Origin: Pseudomonadota bacterium
GTDB lineage: Bacteria; Bdellovibrionota; UBA1018
Direction: 5' to 3'
DNA length: 64,000 nucleotides
Assembly: GCA_027485695.1 (NCBI GenBank)
Contig: JAIXQO010000003.1
Span: forward strand, 186,001-250,000
Of the stretch, positions 1-9,132 are shown in pieces (the first letter of the stretch is position 1; every line of letters starts with the position of its first letter). Both the position numbers and the translations under genes were made by a program. Under the pieces are notes generated by a model. It made no database searches and was not told where the DNA came from. It worked only from the letters and a program-made list of their open reading frames with translations.

Positions 1-6
1 CTTCAT
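1..6 (-). CDS. 5' end of a minus-strand gene, two codons only
   Basis: Read on the minus strand, positions 6-4 are ATG followed by AAG, and an AGGAG Shine-Dalgarno-like sequence lies about 8 bases upstream of it (roughly positions 15-19). This is the usual beginning of a signal-peptide gene (Met-Lys). The rest lies outside the window, so no product can be given. The AT-rich stretch at about 60-120 would be its promoter region. Confidence 0.4.
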
Positions 7-174
7 AAAACGAACTCCTGGTAGGTGTTTAGGTTGCGGCCCGAAATCTACCTGAAGAGTTTTACTTAGTAAATTTTAATTTTAAATAAGAACAGTGTAA
101 AACAACTATCCAACTGTTTGTAAAGTAGGTGAACTGTCCTACTATTCACGTGATTCTGCTTGTTTGCGCCCTAC

Positions 175-879
175 CTAGAAGATCGAACCTTTGGTCATTC
201 GGACTTCAAGCGCGGTCGAAAGCGTGCATTGAGGGCTATCGAGGATGAGGCGGATATCCCCCTCTTTGGTGATTCTTGTTTCGAATACGAGCAGACCTTC
301 GATCGTCGCCCCGGGGGCAATCTCCGTCTTGGAGAGCGTGCCCGTTTTTAGGAGTTCCGCCTCGCGCTTGAGGCGGGCCATGCGTTCGGTTTGTAGTTTT
401 CGGTAGTCCTCGTTCTTTTTGAAATCGCTCTTGGATTTGCTGATCGTCTCGTCGGATTTTTGCTCGGCTCCCAAGTAGGTGTGGATGTCCGAGACTCCAT
501 CCCACTGAGGAGATTTGAGCTGTTTATCAATCAACTCGCTCTGTTTCACGAGCTTCTGTCGGTGAATGTCGGCTACCGATGCTTGAACGAGAGTCTCGGA
601 AAACGGCGTTCCCTCAAGTCGGAATTGGCTCTGATCGATTGAGAACGCGGACTTGGTAGTGTTCTTCACTCGCACGCGAAGCAAACTATTCTCCAGTCGC
701 TCGTCAACATACGCGGATTCCAGCCGACAAGTGGCAGAGTCTTCGAATGAGTAGTCCGTATCTCCAATCTCGACGATCTTTTCTCCGCTCGGGCGAATGA
801 GGTACCGAGGTGAGCAGGAAGAAAGTAAGAGCGTGGCGCAGACGGTGAGAGCGAGAATGTTGCGATTCATATGTTTCAT
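175..879 (-). CDS. putative lipoprotein, unknown function
   Basis: 234-residue protein starting at the ATG at 879; an in-frame ATG at 870 is an alternative start, and a further upstream ATG at 912 would put extra residues before the signal peptide. The N-terminus is a lipoprotein signal (MNRNILALTVCATLLLSSC), with LLSSC as lipobox, so the mature protein should be lipid-anchored. The middle (about residues 60-110) has beta-rich character with a phrase like LLRVRVKNTTKSAFSID, reminiscent of proteins that compare a property with a reference value, followed by a charged Lys/Glu/Asp-rich helical stretch. I do not recognise the family. It stands alone on the minus strand, downstream of the permease gene at 934-1758. 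Confidence 0.75.
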   Translation of the reverse strand: MKHMNRNILALTVCATLLLSSCSPRYLIRPSGEKIVEIGDTDYSFEDSATCRLESAYVDERLENSLLRVRVKNTTKSAFSIDQSQFRLEGTPFSETLVQASVADIHRQKLVKQSELIDKQLKSPQWDGVSDIHTYLGAEQKSDETISKSKSDFKKNEDYRKLQTERMARLKREAELLKTGTLSKTEIAPGATIEGLLVFETRITKEGDIRLILDSPQCTLSTALEVRMTKGSIF

Positions 880-933
880 TCTAACGCTTCTGCGGAAAAT
901 TGGGAGCGCCACCGAATTGACGGCCGCGGGTGC

Positions 934-1758
934 TTAGCGGAAGTTCAAGCTACGGTACAGGAGGCTTGATCCCGCAAAAAAAAGCAGGCCGTACACCAAG
1001 ATTCGAAAACGATTTTCTGAGATGCGGTGATGGAAATAGCTACCTGCAAGAAGTCCGGCGAGTACAAACGGAAGTAGTCGCAAAGAATAGATGAACGTGT
1101 AGCTCGTAATCTTAGCAGTGAAAATCAATGTCGTAGTTGTCACGGAGTTCAGGATCAGCCAGAAAAAACTGAGGCTAGCGCGAAATCGTCCTTTGTCTGT
1201 GATCGTGCGCGAAGCGAAATAGACCGCAAGCGGTCCTCCCGACGCGTAGAGGCCCTGTAGCGTGCCGGATCCGATCATCAGAAGGCGTTCTGCGTTTGTA
1301 GACAGCGCGCCGCGGGTGTCTTGTTTTGCGAGCGCCTTGAGCAAGAGTTCGCGCGCTGACAAAACTAGGACGAACACAGCAAACGCGATTTTAAGTGCAG
1401 AGCCCGTGACGACTTGAAAAAGTACCAGTCCGATGGGGAGGCCGATCGCGGCAAACGGAAGCATACGCGTCCAAAGCAGGCGATAGTCGACTGCATCTCG
1501 ATTGCGAACGACGATCAAAAAGCTCAAGAGCAGGTTCAGGGGAACCAGGATCGGAACGAGCTCCTCGATCGGAAACCAGGTCGCGCCAAAGGTGAGCGCA
1601 AGAATCGTCGCGCCAAACCCGGCGATCGCTTCGATCGTATTCGAGAAGAAAACTACGGCAAAGAGCCAAGTCAGATCGGGAATCATCAGATGAAGAGAGC
1701 GTAACATAGGCCCCGGGAAACCTTGGGTGAAAAACGGGTAAATTTCAACTTTGGGCAT
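934..1758 (-). CDS. TauE/SafE-family membrane permease
   Basis: 274-residue integral membrane protein with about eight hydrophobic segments. The N-terminal part has the family-type stretch AGFGATILAL, and the second half repeats the architecture (GTLQGLYASGGPLAVYF), as expected for the two-repeat TSUP (TauE/SafE) family. Members export sulfite, sulfoacetate or other small organosulfur anions, or take up related compounds; the substrate here cannot be read from sequence. The start is uncertain: ATG codons at 1758, 1707 and 1686 are all possible, and none has a strong Shine-Dalgarno sequence. The first hydrophobic segment begins just after the third. Divergent from the S1P-lyase-like gene, which starts 50 bases away. 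Confidence 0.8.
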   Translation of the reverse strand: MPKVEIYPFFTQGFPGPMLRSLHLMIPDLTWLFAVVFFSNTIEAIAGFGATILALTFGATWFPIEELVPILVPLNLLLSFLIVVRNRDAVDYRLLWTRMLPFAAIGLPIGLVLFQVVTGSALKIAFAVFVLVLSARELLLKALAKQDTRGALSTNAERLLMIGSGTLQGLYASGGPLAVYFASRTITDKGRFRASLSFFWLILNSVTTTTLIFTAKITSYTFIYSLRLLPFVLAGLLAGSYFHHRISENRFRILVYGLLFFAGSSLLYRSLNFR

Positions 1759-1808
1759 TGAATCCAGCCATTGATTCTTGGCTCGATCGTCGATAGCCTA
1801 AAATCACT

Positions 1809-3155
1809 ATGGCAACATCCGAGATTTGGCAGAAAAAAGGCAAAGACCGCGACTCTATCCTGAAAACTCTCGAAGAGCACCACCGTCGAGACAGCGATTG
1901 GCATTCCGGAAAAACCTGGAGCCTCGTTTATCATGCGAGCGACGAGCATACCGAATTTCTTAAAAAAGCTTACTCCATCTATTTTCATCAAAACGCGCTC
2001 AATCCAAACGCATTTCCGAGCTTGAAAAGCTATGAGGCGGATATCCTCGCGGCATGCGCCGAACTATTTCATGGACCCCAAGCGGCTGGAACGATGACCT
2101 CGGGAGGATCCGAGAGCATCATGATGGCCGTCAAGACCTACCGCGATTGGGCACGCGCGACGAAACCTGAGATCACCGAGCCAGAAATCATCTTTCCGGT
2201 CTCTGTGCATCCCGCGTTTGACAAAGCCGCGCACTACTTTTCGGTGAAACCCGTCTGGGTTCCCGTCGGCCCTGATTTCAAGGTAGACCCGGGCGAAGTT
2301 GAAAAACGGATCACTTCTAATACCATCGCCATCGTTGGTTCTGCGCCTCAGTACCCGCAGGGCGTGATCGATCCGATCGATGAATTGGCTGCGCTTGCCT
2401 CTCGACGCGGGATTGGAATGCACGTCGATGCTTGTTTGGGCGGGTTCCTGCTTCCGTTCCTGAAAAAACTCGGCCACGACATTCCAGCGTTTGATTTCTC
2501 AGTTCCCGGTGTGACGTCGATATCAGCAGACTTACATAAGTATGGTTTCGCCGCCAAAGGCGCCTCGGTCGTTCTCTATCGAGACAAAGACCTTCGTCGA
2601 TTCCAATTTTTTGTTTCCACTGAATGGCCGGGTGGAGCGTTTGCGTCTCCGAGCATGACCGGTACGCGTCCCGCCGGCTCGATCGCCGCGGCCTGGGCGA
2701 CGTTTCAAGCGTTCGGCGAGGAAGGGTATCTTCGGCTCGCTGAAGAGATCATGTCGAACACACGTCGACTTCAGGACGGTATTCGAAAAGTGGGCCTCGA
2801 GATCGTAGGCCAACCCATCGCCTCTGTTTTCGCGTTTACTTCTTCGCAGCTCGATATCTATGCAGTTGCGGATCAAATGCAGTTGCGGGGCTGGTTCATC
2901 GATCGACAACAGAAGCCGAACGCACTCCATCTCATGGTGACTCCTGCGCATACTCCGATCGTCGATCAGTTCCTGAAGGACCTTGAGGAAGCTGTGACCA
3001 CGGTTCGATCGATGCCTTCTCTGTCCAACGAGGGCTACGCCGCCCTCTACGGAATGATGGCGCAGATCCCGGATCGCTCCCAGATTTCCAAGTTTCTTTA
3101 CCAATTCATGGATGAACGTTACGAAAGACAACCTCAAGGAGAAGGATTTCCATGA
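1809..3155 (+). CDS. sphingosine-1-phosphate lyase-like PLP enzyme
   Basis: 448-residue pyridoxal-phosphate enzyme of the group II decarboxylase fold. It has the full signature set of sphingosine-1-phosphate lyases: TSGGSESIMMAVKTYRDWA near residue 98, APQYPQGVIDP, HVDACLGGFLLPF, and the PLP-lysine segment SADLHKYGFAAKGASVVLY, followed by FFVSTEWPGG and SPSMTGTRPAG. S1P lyases cleave phosphorylated long-chain bases to a fatty aldehyde and phosphoethanolamine. There is no N-terminal membrane anchor, unlike the animal enzyme, so it should be cytoplasmic, like known bacterial forms. The stop codon overlaps the start of the PilZ gene (ATGA), so the two are probably co-translated. Glutamate or tyrosine decarboxylases share the fold, but the motif match is clearly closer to S1P lyase. 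Confidence 0.85.
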   Translation: MATSEIWQKKGKDRDSILKTLEEHHRRDSDWHSGKTWSLVYHASDEHTEFLKKAYSIYFHQNALNPNAFPSLKSYEADILAACAELFHGPQAAGTMTSGGSESIMMAVKTYRDWARATKPEITEPEIIFPVSVHPAFDKAAHYFSVKPVWVPVGPDFKVDPGEVEKRITSNTIAIVGSAPQYPQGVIDPIDELAALASRRGIGMHVDACLGGFLLPFLKKLGHDIPAFDFSVPGVTSISADLHKYGFAAKGASVVLYRDKDLRRFQFFVSTEWPGGAFASPSMTGTRPAGSIAAAWATFQAFGEEGYLRLAEEIMSNTRRLQDGIRKVGLEIVGQPIASVFAFTSSQLDIYAVADQMQLRGWFIDRQQKPNALHLMVTPAHTPIVDQFLKDLEEAVTTVRSMPSLSNEGYAALYGMMAQIPDRSQISKFLYQFMDERYERQPQGEGFP

Positions 3156-3898
3156 CGGATGAGCAAAAACCCGCTGGTCAGCAGCAAGAGGAGTCTCCGT
3201 TTACTGAGATTGCCGAGCGAGACACCATGGAGGTGCTCCAGTCCGCTATTTCCACGAAATCCAAGACGCACATCTGGACTGAGGGACGTGCGCACCAAAT
3301 GGTCGGTCGTATTTCCAAAGTGGCGAATTCGGAGTCGGTGATCTTGATTGCCGTACCGAAGGACAAGAAGTTCGAGCAGTCTCTGGAGACGAGCGGCACA
3401 GAAGACGTCTTGATCAGTGTGCAGTTGCCCTCGGATTTGATCTATTTCAAGGCCAAGGTCAAACGATCGGACGAGGTCGCGTTCAGTTTCATGGTGGTAC
3501 AGCCGCTCTATAAGGTTCAACGCCGGCAAGCGATCCGGGTTCCAGTGCCTTCGGATATGTCGTCTCCCGTGCAAATCACGATTCCGGGCCGTTCAACTCC
3601 GATCAAGGCGACGATGTTAAATATCAGTGTCGGAGGTGTGGGTGTCCTGACTCAGGACATGAGCCTCGAAGAAAACTTCCAAATCGGAATGGCCGCAGAA
3701 GTCTCGTTTCAATTCGGAACTCTACCCGTACGTACACAGGCTACGCTCCGGTATCTTCAGAAAGTCCAAGGCTCTCTCGTAGGCAAGCGGCTCAAAATAG
3801 GCGTTCAATTCGAAGGCATTCATTCGAAAACCCAAGATGAAATTCACATTTTCGTGATGAACGAGAGCGTGAAATACCTGGGGCGTCGTCCGTTCTAG
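3152..3898 (+). CDS. PilZ-domain (c-di-GMP-binding) protein
   Basis: 248-residue cytoplasmic protein. The C-terminal half carries the PilZ signature: an RxxxR box (RRQAIRVPVP) followed about 30 residues later by NISVGGVGV (the [D/N]xSxxG box). These bind cyclic di-GMP. The N-terminal half (about residues 25-120) looks like the YcgR-type flanking domain seen in many PilZ proteins. Its ATG overlaps the stop of the S1P-lyase-like gene by four bases, so translational coupling is likely. A role in linking c-di-GMP to motility, attachment or envelope change is inference; no flagellar or pilus gene is nearby. Confidence 0.88.
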   Translation: MTDEQKPAGQQQEESPFTEIAERDTMEVLQSAISTKSKTHIWTEGRAHQMVGRISKVANSESVILIAVPKDKKFEQSLETSGTEDVLISVQLPSDLIYFKAKVKRSDEVAFSFMVVQPLYKVQRRQAIRVPVPSDMSSPVQITIPGRSTPIKATMLNISVGGVGVLTQDMSLEENFQIGMAAEVSFQFGTLPVRTQATLRYLQKVQGSLVGKRLKIGVQFEGIHSKTQDEIHIFVMNESVKYLGRRPF

Positions 3899-3913
3899 TC
3901 TTATTTGAAACTG

Positions 3914-5251
3914 CTAAGGATAGATTTGATCGAGCAGCGTGCCCATGCCCGTTTCGAAATAGAAAATCGAGCGTGAGAAGTCTTGCCGTCGAGCTCTCCA
4001 CTCGTCGCGGTTTGTCGGAATATAGAGTGACACGGATCGCGTTTGAGAAGACGGATCGAAACTGAAATATCCTGTCAGGGACTGATCGAGACGCTCGGCG
4101 ACGAGCTGGGTTTGCGCATAGATGGGTCCTGTCACCGGATAGCCGAGCGTTTTTATTTCGTTCATGAACAGTTTCAAGAAACTACTCAGTTCGATCGATC
4201 GATTCTCATAGACGGGCGACAATGCACGCACTTTTTTGAACGCCGGCGATAGGAGTGGGTCACGAGCGAGTGAATCGCGGACGATGGAGACCCATTGGCG
4301 AAATGCGGGCACGAATCGATTTCTCCATTCGATCAGATCCATGCTGCTGAAACTTCCGCTCAAACGATTCGTTGTATCGAGATAAGACGAAGCCCCCTCT
4401 CGCCGATCATATCGCTCTCGGAATGCGCGGAATAGTTCCGGTACGCGTTGGGAGAATCGGTAGGCGACTTCGTTTTCCTGGGTCGTCGATAGCGTTTCTT
4501 GAAAAATAGACAAGAATCGACGGTACGGCAGTGACTGAAAATCTTGGATCTGCGATGTACCGATCGCTCGAGGCAAGAACCCCGAGAATTCTGTGACGAC
4601 TTCGGATGCTTGCATGAGGCAAGCGTCGGAAATCAGGATCTCCGGACGAACCGCTGATTCAGATAAGATCTGACGAAGCATGGGAACGGACAGCGATGAT
4701 CCGTTCTGATCGTTCGTGAGGAGCCCGGCTGTTCCAGCAGCTGCGCGAGCGCGACTGGACCACCCGAATCCATGGCCCCAAAGCACGACGATCGACCTCC
4801 GGCTGGGGAAAAATTTCTGAGCGCCTTTGAGAAGTTGAGCCAAGCGTCGCGACGGCAGCGGATCCGAGCCGCTGATGGGCACCCGAGTGAGCGCGGTTTC
4901 GTCGAGCGCGCGACCTTGATAGAACTCTTGGTTTTTTCTCGGATCAAATGGAACGGGAGAGCGACCGACATGGTAAACGCGCATCTCGTTTTGGCCAGGC
5001 AGGTCCAGTCCAATCACCACATCGAAACCCAACTGAGAACCGATGGATTTCATCTCGTCGATATCCCAGAGCGCGTAAGGCGCGAGCTCGTTGTTCGCCG
5101 CCATCCGAACGATGATCGTCCAAGGTTTTTCGCAGAATTTGCGCGAGTCGAATGTGAGGCTAGATCCGCAAAGGGGTAGGGCATGAGCGGACGCAGAAAA
5201 CAAAAGCCCCGAGAGGATCGTGAGGCAAACCTGTCTTAAAACGGTATTCAT
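3914..5251 (-). CDS. secreted clostripain-family cysteine protease (C11-like)
   Basis: 445-residue protein starting at the ATG at 5251, which has a GAGGAG Shine-Dalgarno 7-8 bases upstream. A signal peptide (LTILSGLLFSASAHA) indicates export. The catalytic pair of the clostripain (C11) family is visible: the His in VVLWGHGFGWS (about residue 170) and the Cys in ISDACLMQASEV (about residue 217). These enzymes cleave after basic residues and are often self-activated. About 54 bases separate it from the upstream transglutaminase-like gene on the same strand, so the two may form one transcript. The C-terminal 200 residues are not assigned. Conservation of both catalytic residues suggests it is active. 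Confidence 0.82.
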   Translation of the reverse strand: MNTVLRQVCLTILSGLLFSASAHALPLCGSSLTFDSRKFCEKPWTIIVRMAANNELAPYALWDIDEMKSIGSQLGFDVVIGLDLPGQNEMRVYHVGRSPVPFDPRKNQEFYQGRALDETALTRVPISGSDPLPSRRLAQLLKGAQKFFPSRRSIVVLWGHGFGWSSRARAAAGTAGLLTNDQNGSSLSVPMLRQILSESAVRPEILISDACLMQASEVVTEFSGFLPRAIGTSQIQDFQSLPYRRFLSIFQETLSTTQENEVAYRFSQRVPELFRAFRERYDRREGASSYLDTTNRLSGSFSSMDLIEWRNRFVPAFRQWVSIVRDSLARDPLLSPAFKKVRALSPVYENRSIELSSFLKLFMNEIKTLGYPVTGPIYAQTQLVAERLDQSLTGYFSFDPSSQTRSVSLYIPTNRDEWRARRQDFSRSIFYFETGMGTLLDQIYP

Positions 5252-5305
5252 CACGAACTCCTCGGGGCCCAAAATACCTAGGAAACTAGTTACCCGGACG
5301 GCGCA

Positions 5306-6895
5306 TCAGCGCGCGGGGCGGTTACTCTCGGAAATCAAGGCGTCTAGAATTTTACGAAGAGGGATGCCTTCGTATACTTGACCGACCGCTTGTTGTGCAG
5401 CGAGCTGCCAAGATGGCGGGAGTTTTGCGTCCATCATCCAACGATCGGTTGCGACTTCTTCGTAGAAGCTTTGCGCACGCGTCGTTTTCGACGGAGTCCA
5501 GAGGAAATCGGGATGCTGGTTCTGGTACCACTCGCCGCCGATGATCGCACCGGTTTCATCGAGCTCAAGATCATAGTAGTAGTTCGCCGTGTAGGAATCG
5601 TTGTCGAAGTCATCCAGGCGTTCTTTGTGATTTGGCTCGTTTTCAATCATGTACTGAAGCTGCATCACGACGCCAACGACACTCTTGGTGCGCGGATCGC
5701 GGAATTTTTTAAACTTATCGTTGGTATACGCCGTCATCGGAATGAGGGCATCCTTCAGGTTCGTCGTGTATTGGCTCGTTTGTGGATTGAAGTACGAATA
5801 CTGATATGAATAGACCGGGTGGTTCCAGACTTCGTAGTCATAGGTCGCATCGATGACGAGAGATCGCTTGGAGATCCCGATCTGGTTTGCGATCGCCATG
5901 TGGAAGGTTCCTGGATTGGTATCGAAACAATCTTGAGAAGTGATTCGGCCAGTCTCTTCGTCCTTGCGAGGTTTTTTTGCATTACATCGTCCGCCGATGA
6001 TTTTAGTTTCATACGGCGCGAATGCCCAGATCATCGAGGCAAGTGCCTTGATATCGCTCGGAAAAAATTTCAAAGGAAAACCATCCGCGGATACGACTCG
6101 AACAGACGTGTAAGGGGTACGTTCCATGTAGGATGCGGGTGCCCAGCCATGGCAGATGCCCATCCAGCCTTCGACTTGCTTTTGATCGTCCCAGTATCCC
6201 TTGCCTTGTCGAAGCGCGCGTTTGGTGAAACCAAAACAACGGTCGTTCCAGTTGTTGATGTCGCGATCAGCGGGCGTTGGGCAAACAGTGTTGCCGACGA
6301 GGATGTCATATTTCTCGGCCGGAGAAAGATCGTCGAGTGACGATGCGTTGCGGAGCAGATCAGCGGCGAATCGATCTTGCATCACGAACTTCATCGTTTG
6401 ATCGAAGTTTTTTTCGTTTGGAACATAGTTAGGGTCCGCATAGCGCCAAGCGAGCGTTCCACCGAAAAGCGGCCAATAGGTATCGCTCCAAGGCATGGTT
6501 TCGGTTCGTGCGGTGGTCAGATTCTGCATGTCTTCGATGCGACGAACGACGCGACGACCGTTGTCGACGAGATTTTCGACTCGGTCGTTTGCCTCGATTC
6601 CGGCTTTGCCGCGTTCACCTTTTCCGAATTTCACGTGGCGATAGAAATTTTTGGCGTCGATGAATCGTCCCGAGTTCACCATGAACGGGGAGAACATCGG
6701 TCGAATCGGGCCTCCCGTCTTGACGTTGCGCTTGATCACGGGTGCGTCGATCATTGCACGAGGGTTTGCTCGAAATGCCTGAAGCCACTGATTGGCCTCA
6801 GCGGGATTGATTCCAGCATTTGCAGAGAAACTGAACACGAATCCCGCAATCATCAAATAGGCGGCAGAGTGGCGGAATGGAATTTTGAAGGACAT
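5306..6895 (-). CDS. secreted transglutaminase-elicitor (GP42-like) protein
   Basis: 529-residue protein beginning at the ATG at 6895; an AAGGAG lies about 13 bases upstream. It has a signal peptide (AGFVFSFSANAG). Features of the transglutaminase-elicitor family, known from Phytophthora GP42 and some marine bacteria, are present: a putative nucleophile Cys in GICHGWAPA (about residue 248), a His in GTFHMAIANQIG (about 332), and Asp plus the segment VWNHPVYSYQY at 356-366, which aligns with the oomycete Pep-13 peptide (VWNQPVRGFKV). This is a cross-linking or deamidating enzyme by family; activity on a given substrate is not known. It probably shares a transcript with the downstream clostripain-like gene. 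Confidence 0.72.
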   Translation of the reverse strand: MSFKIPFRHSAAYLMIAGFVFSFSANAGINPAEANQWLQAFRANPRAMIDAPVIKRNVKTGGPIRPMFSPFMVNSGRFIDAKNFYRHVKFGKGERGKAGIEANDRVENLVDNGRRVVRRIEDMQNLTTARTETMPWSDTYWPLFGGTLAWRYADPNYVPNEKNFDQTMKFVMQDRFAADLLRNASSLDDLSPAEKYDILVGNTVCPTPADRDINNWNDRCFGFTKRALRQGKGYWDDQKQVEGWMGICHGWAPASYMERTPYTSVRVVSADGFPLKFFPSDIKALASMIWAFAPYETKIIGGRCNAKKPRKDEETGRITSQDCFDTNPGTFHMAIANQIGISKRSLVIDATYDYEVWNHPVYSYQYSYFNPQTSQYTTNLKDALIPMTAYTNDKFKKFRDPRTKSVVGVVMQLQYMIENEPNHKERLDDFDNDSYTANYYYDLELDETGAIIGGEWYQNQHPDFLWTPSKTTRAQSFYEEVATDRWMMDAKLPPSWQLAAQQAVGQVYEGIPLRKILDALISESNRPAR

Positions 6896-7051
6896 AGAAG
6901 GGGGTGGACTCCTTAAAATGATGCGTCGCATTATCATTAAGGGGGTAGTGCTTCAACGGGAAAATCATGAAACAAAACAAATAGTTAAGGCTATTTGTCG
7001 GGTTTATGTTTCCGATGATTCTTGGAGTAACTCGTGGATTAGATTCAGAAA

Positions 7052-7663
7052 CTAGGCTTTCGGAGAGTCGATTTTCTTCTGTGCTTCGCCCAGCTCCAAC
7101 TCCAGCGCCTGAATCTTTTTAGTCGTTTTATCGACGCTATCGGGAAGTCGAGCCGCGAAAATTCGCTCTGCAAGGAGCCGATTGAGTTCGCGCACTTCTC
7201 TTTCGGCATCTTGTAGTCGTTTGCGGAGTTCGCCGAGTTCTCCCAGTTCTCGCTCGCGTATCACGGCCTTGTATTCACTGGGTTGAGCGGACTTCGGTGC
7301 AAGGTCGAGCGGTTCTTCCGGATGTGGCGGTGCGAACGCAGCCAAAGCTTCGGCCTCGGTTGCGTAGCAGTAGAGTGCCGGTGGTTTTGAAAACGAGTGA
7401 ATCTGTTTTTGAGCGGCATCGTCGAGTCCCGAGAGCCGGATTTGCCCAGCCAATTCGGCAGCCGCCAGATTCAGCTGCGCGAGTACGCGAATCACTTCCG
7501 TGGGGACTTTAGAAATTTCCGGAAGGTGAATGACGATTCGATTTTTTCCGTCATGGAGTAGTTTCCTTACGCCGGCTGCGAGGATCGCGGCATCTGATTC
7601 CGTAATCGACCCGGATGCATTCAGAATGGAGATGCCTTTTTCGGTTTTAAGCCGGATTTTCAT
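7052..7663 (-). CDS. STAS-domain protein with C-terminal coiled coil
   Basis: 203-residue cytoplasmic protein. The first ~90 residues have the STAS pattern: ILNASGSITESDAAILAAGV, then GKNRIVIHLPEI, then an alternating beta/alpha layout as in anti-sigma-factor antagonists. The C-terminal half is a predicted coiled coil rich in Glu, Arg, Lys and Leu (RERELGELGELRKRLQDA and similar). The motif with the phosphorylatable Ser of SpoIIAA-like proteins is not clear, so a scaffolding or stress-response role is inference. It lies 10 bases downstream of the CBS gene on the same strand, so they are likely co-transcribed. Confidence 0.7.
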   Translation of the reverse strand: MKIRLKTEKGISILNASGSITESDAAILAAGVRKLLHDGKNRIVIHLPEISKVPTEVIRVLAQLNLAAAELAGQIRLSGLDDAAQKQIHSFSKPPALYCYATEAEALAAFAPPHPEEPLDLAPKSAQPSEYKAVIRERELGELGELRKRLQDAEREVRELNRLLAERIFAARLPDSVDKTTKKIQALELELGEAQKKIDSPKA

Positions 7664-7673
7664 GTCGGTTTTC

Positions 7674-8078
7674 TCACGAAAGTTTCGAACGGTAGTAGAA
7701 GACCCTCATCAGGTCCCGGCGTGTGACGATTCCCACCAATTTTCCGTTTTGGTCTACGACTGGCAACCGGCGGTACTTCGTATTGACGAACAAGTCCATG
7801 ATCTGGTTGATCGGCATACTTTCAGGAATGGTATCGACGCGTTTCGTGAAAGTGATCTTCTTGTGGAATGCGTCTCCCGTGATCTTTTTCGCCGCCGATA
7901 GTTGTTTCAGGATGTCGTATTCCGATAGCACGCCTTGCATTTTTCCACCGTCACCGACGATCGGAAGTCCAGTGATCTTGTTGTTCACCAGAAGCTTGAG
8001 TGCCTCCTCAATCGTCATATCCGGACGGGCGGCGATGATTTCGGTCGACATGATGTCACGAGCGCAGGTCTTGTCCAT
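7674..8078 (-). CDS. two-CBS-domain protein
   Basis: 134-residue protein consisting almost entirely of a tandem CBS pair. The first repeat contains IIAARPDMTIEEALKLL and GLPIVGDGGKMQGVLSEYDIL; the second contains INQIMDLFVNTKYRRLPVV and KLVGIVTRRDLMRVFY. CBS pairs bind adenosine nucleotides or related ligands and act as regulatory modules. Start at the ATG at 8078, about 55 bases from the start of the divergent gene at 8134. It precedes the STAS gene in a probable two-gene operon. Confidence 0.85.
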   Translation of the reverse strand: MDKTCARDIMSTEIIAARPDMTIEEALKLLVNNKITGLPIVGDGGKMQGVLSEYDILKQLSAAKKITGDAFHKKITFTKRVDTIPESMPINQIMDLFVNTKYRRLPVVDQNGKLVGIVTRRDLMRVFYYRSKLS

Positions 8079-8133
8079 AAGCTTGTTCCCTTACTATTTT
8101 GAGTTTATCGCAGATCCTCGTTACACTAAAAGG

Positions 8134-9132
8134 GTGAACTTTGAGCGAACGTGGAGAGAGTGGCTTATTCGTGCGAAACCAGGCGAGTCTATTCGTCAGG
8201 TCTTGATGCAAGCGCTGAGTCCCGAAGTACACGCAGAGCAGTTGATTCCGATCGTACTGGAAAACGAGTTTCTCACACATTTCATCCTGAGGTGGGATTT
8301 GCTGCAACCTAAACTCAAGGAATGGCGCGAAGAGTTTACCGAAGGTCGGGCGCCTCAATCGCTGTTGCTCGAGCGAACTCTCCTTTTGATCGGAAAACAG
8401 GCGACCAGAAACTACATCGCTTCACTCGCAGTGTTGAAGATTACGGGCCGTTTGCCGCGCAAAAAATCCGATCGATTCCAAATTCAACCGGCCGAGACGG
8501 TGAAATACGCGATCAAGGCCGAAACGTTCGCCGAAGACAACGGTTTACCCGAATCGGGGATGGCATTTCTCGCGGGTTTGCACTTCGACTTGCTGAGGGC
8601 ATCGCTCACGGCTGCTCAAGCTCCCAAAGAAGCGTCCACACTCATCGAGCGCGAGTGGGATGAATGGGTAAAACGTGCGTATTATGCCTCTCTTCTCGGT
8701 ACTCGGAGCCATGGAATCAAAAAAGGCGAAACGCTGTTTTCGCTCACGCTTCTCATGCGGCTCGGTCGCGTCGTGCAAGCGGCGCGCGCTCCTCGAGAGC
8801 TCGAGACAAAATCTTTTACGACATTCATCAAGGGATTTGACGAGCGTTGGATCTCGCCGTTCCTCGAACGTAAACGCGAGCGTGGATCATTCGAGTTTAC
8901 GGAGTTGGAGTGGGGGGCGTTGTTGGTCGCCACCGTGAATTTGGCCCCTCAGTTCGTGGCGCCACTCTTATTTCGTGAAGAGCCGTATTTACTGGGCAAA
9001 GAAAGTCGTGATTTCGAGTCAGTTTGCCGACTGATCACGGAGAGTGATTGGAATTTTCCCGTGGCTCGTCGCGAGTTTCGCTTAGATCTTCCGGGAGGTA
9101 CACGTGAGCAACTCAGAAAAAAAATCCTATAA
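8134..9132 (+). CDS. HDOD-like protein of unknown function
   Basis: 332-residue protein. The GTG at 8134 is chosen; the open frame runs further upstream, but that part is antisense to the CBS gene. The middle contains a divergent HDOD-like pattern: [20 protein letters not shown], then AGLHFDLL (about residue 148) where HDOD proteins have a helix that in the HD family holds the metal site. HDOD proteins act in signalling or stress control. The canonical HD pair is absent, so this is only a fold-level suggestion. The 3' end overlaps the ferredoxin gene by 29 bases, suggesting translational coupling. I would call it of unknown function if a profile search found no HDOD hit. Confidence 0.6.
   Translation: MNFERTWREWLIRAKPGESIRQVLMQALSPEVHAEQLIPIVLENEFLTHFILRWDLLQPKLKEWREEFTEGRAPQSLLLERTLLLIGKQATRNYIASLAVLKITGRLPRKKSDRFQIQPAETVKYAIKAETFAEDNGLPESGMAFLAGLHFDLLRASLTAAQAPKEASTLIEREWDEWVKRAYYASLLGTRSHGIKKGETLFSLTLLMRLGRVVQAARAPRELETKSFTTFIKGFDERWISPFLERKRERGSFEFTELEWGALLVATVNLAPQFVAPLLFREEPYLLGKESRDFESVCRLITESDWNFPVARREFRLDLPGGTREQLRKKIL

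Noticed and set aside
7723..8133. Upstream extension of the gene at 8134
   Set aside because: The region is antisense to the CBS gene; GTG at 8134 is a better start.
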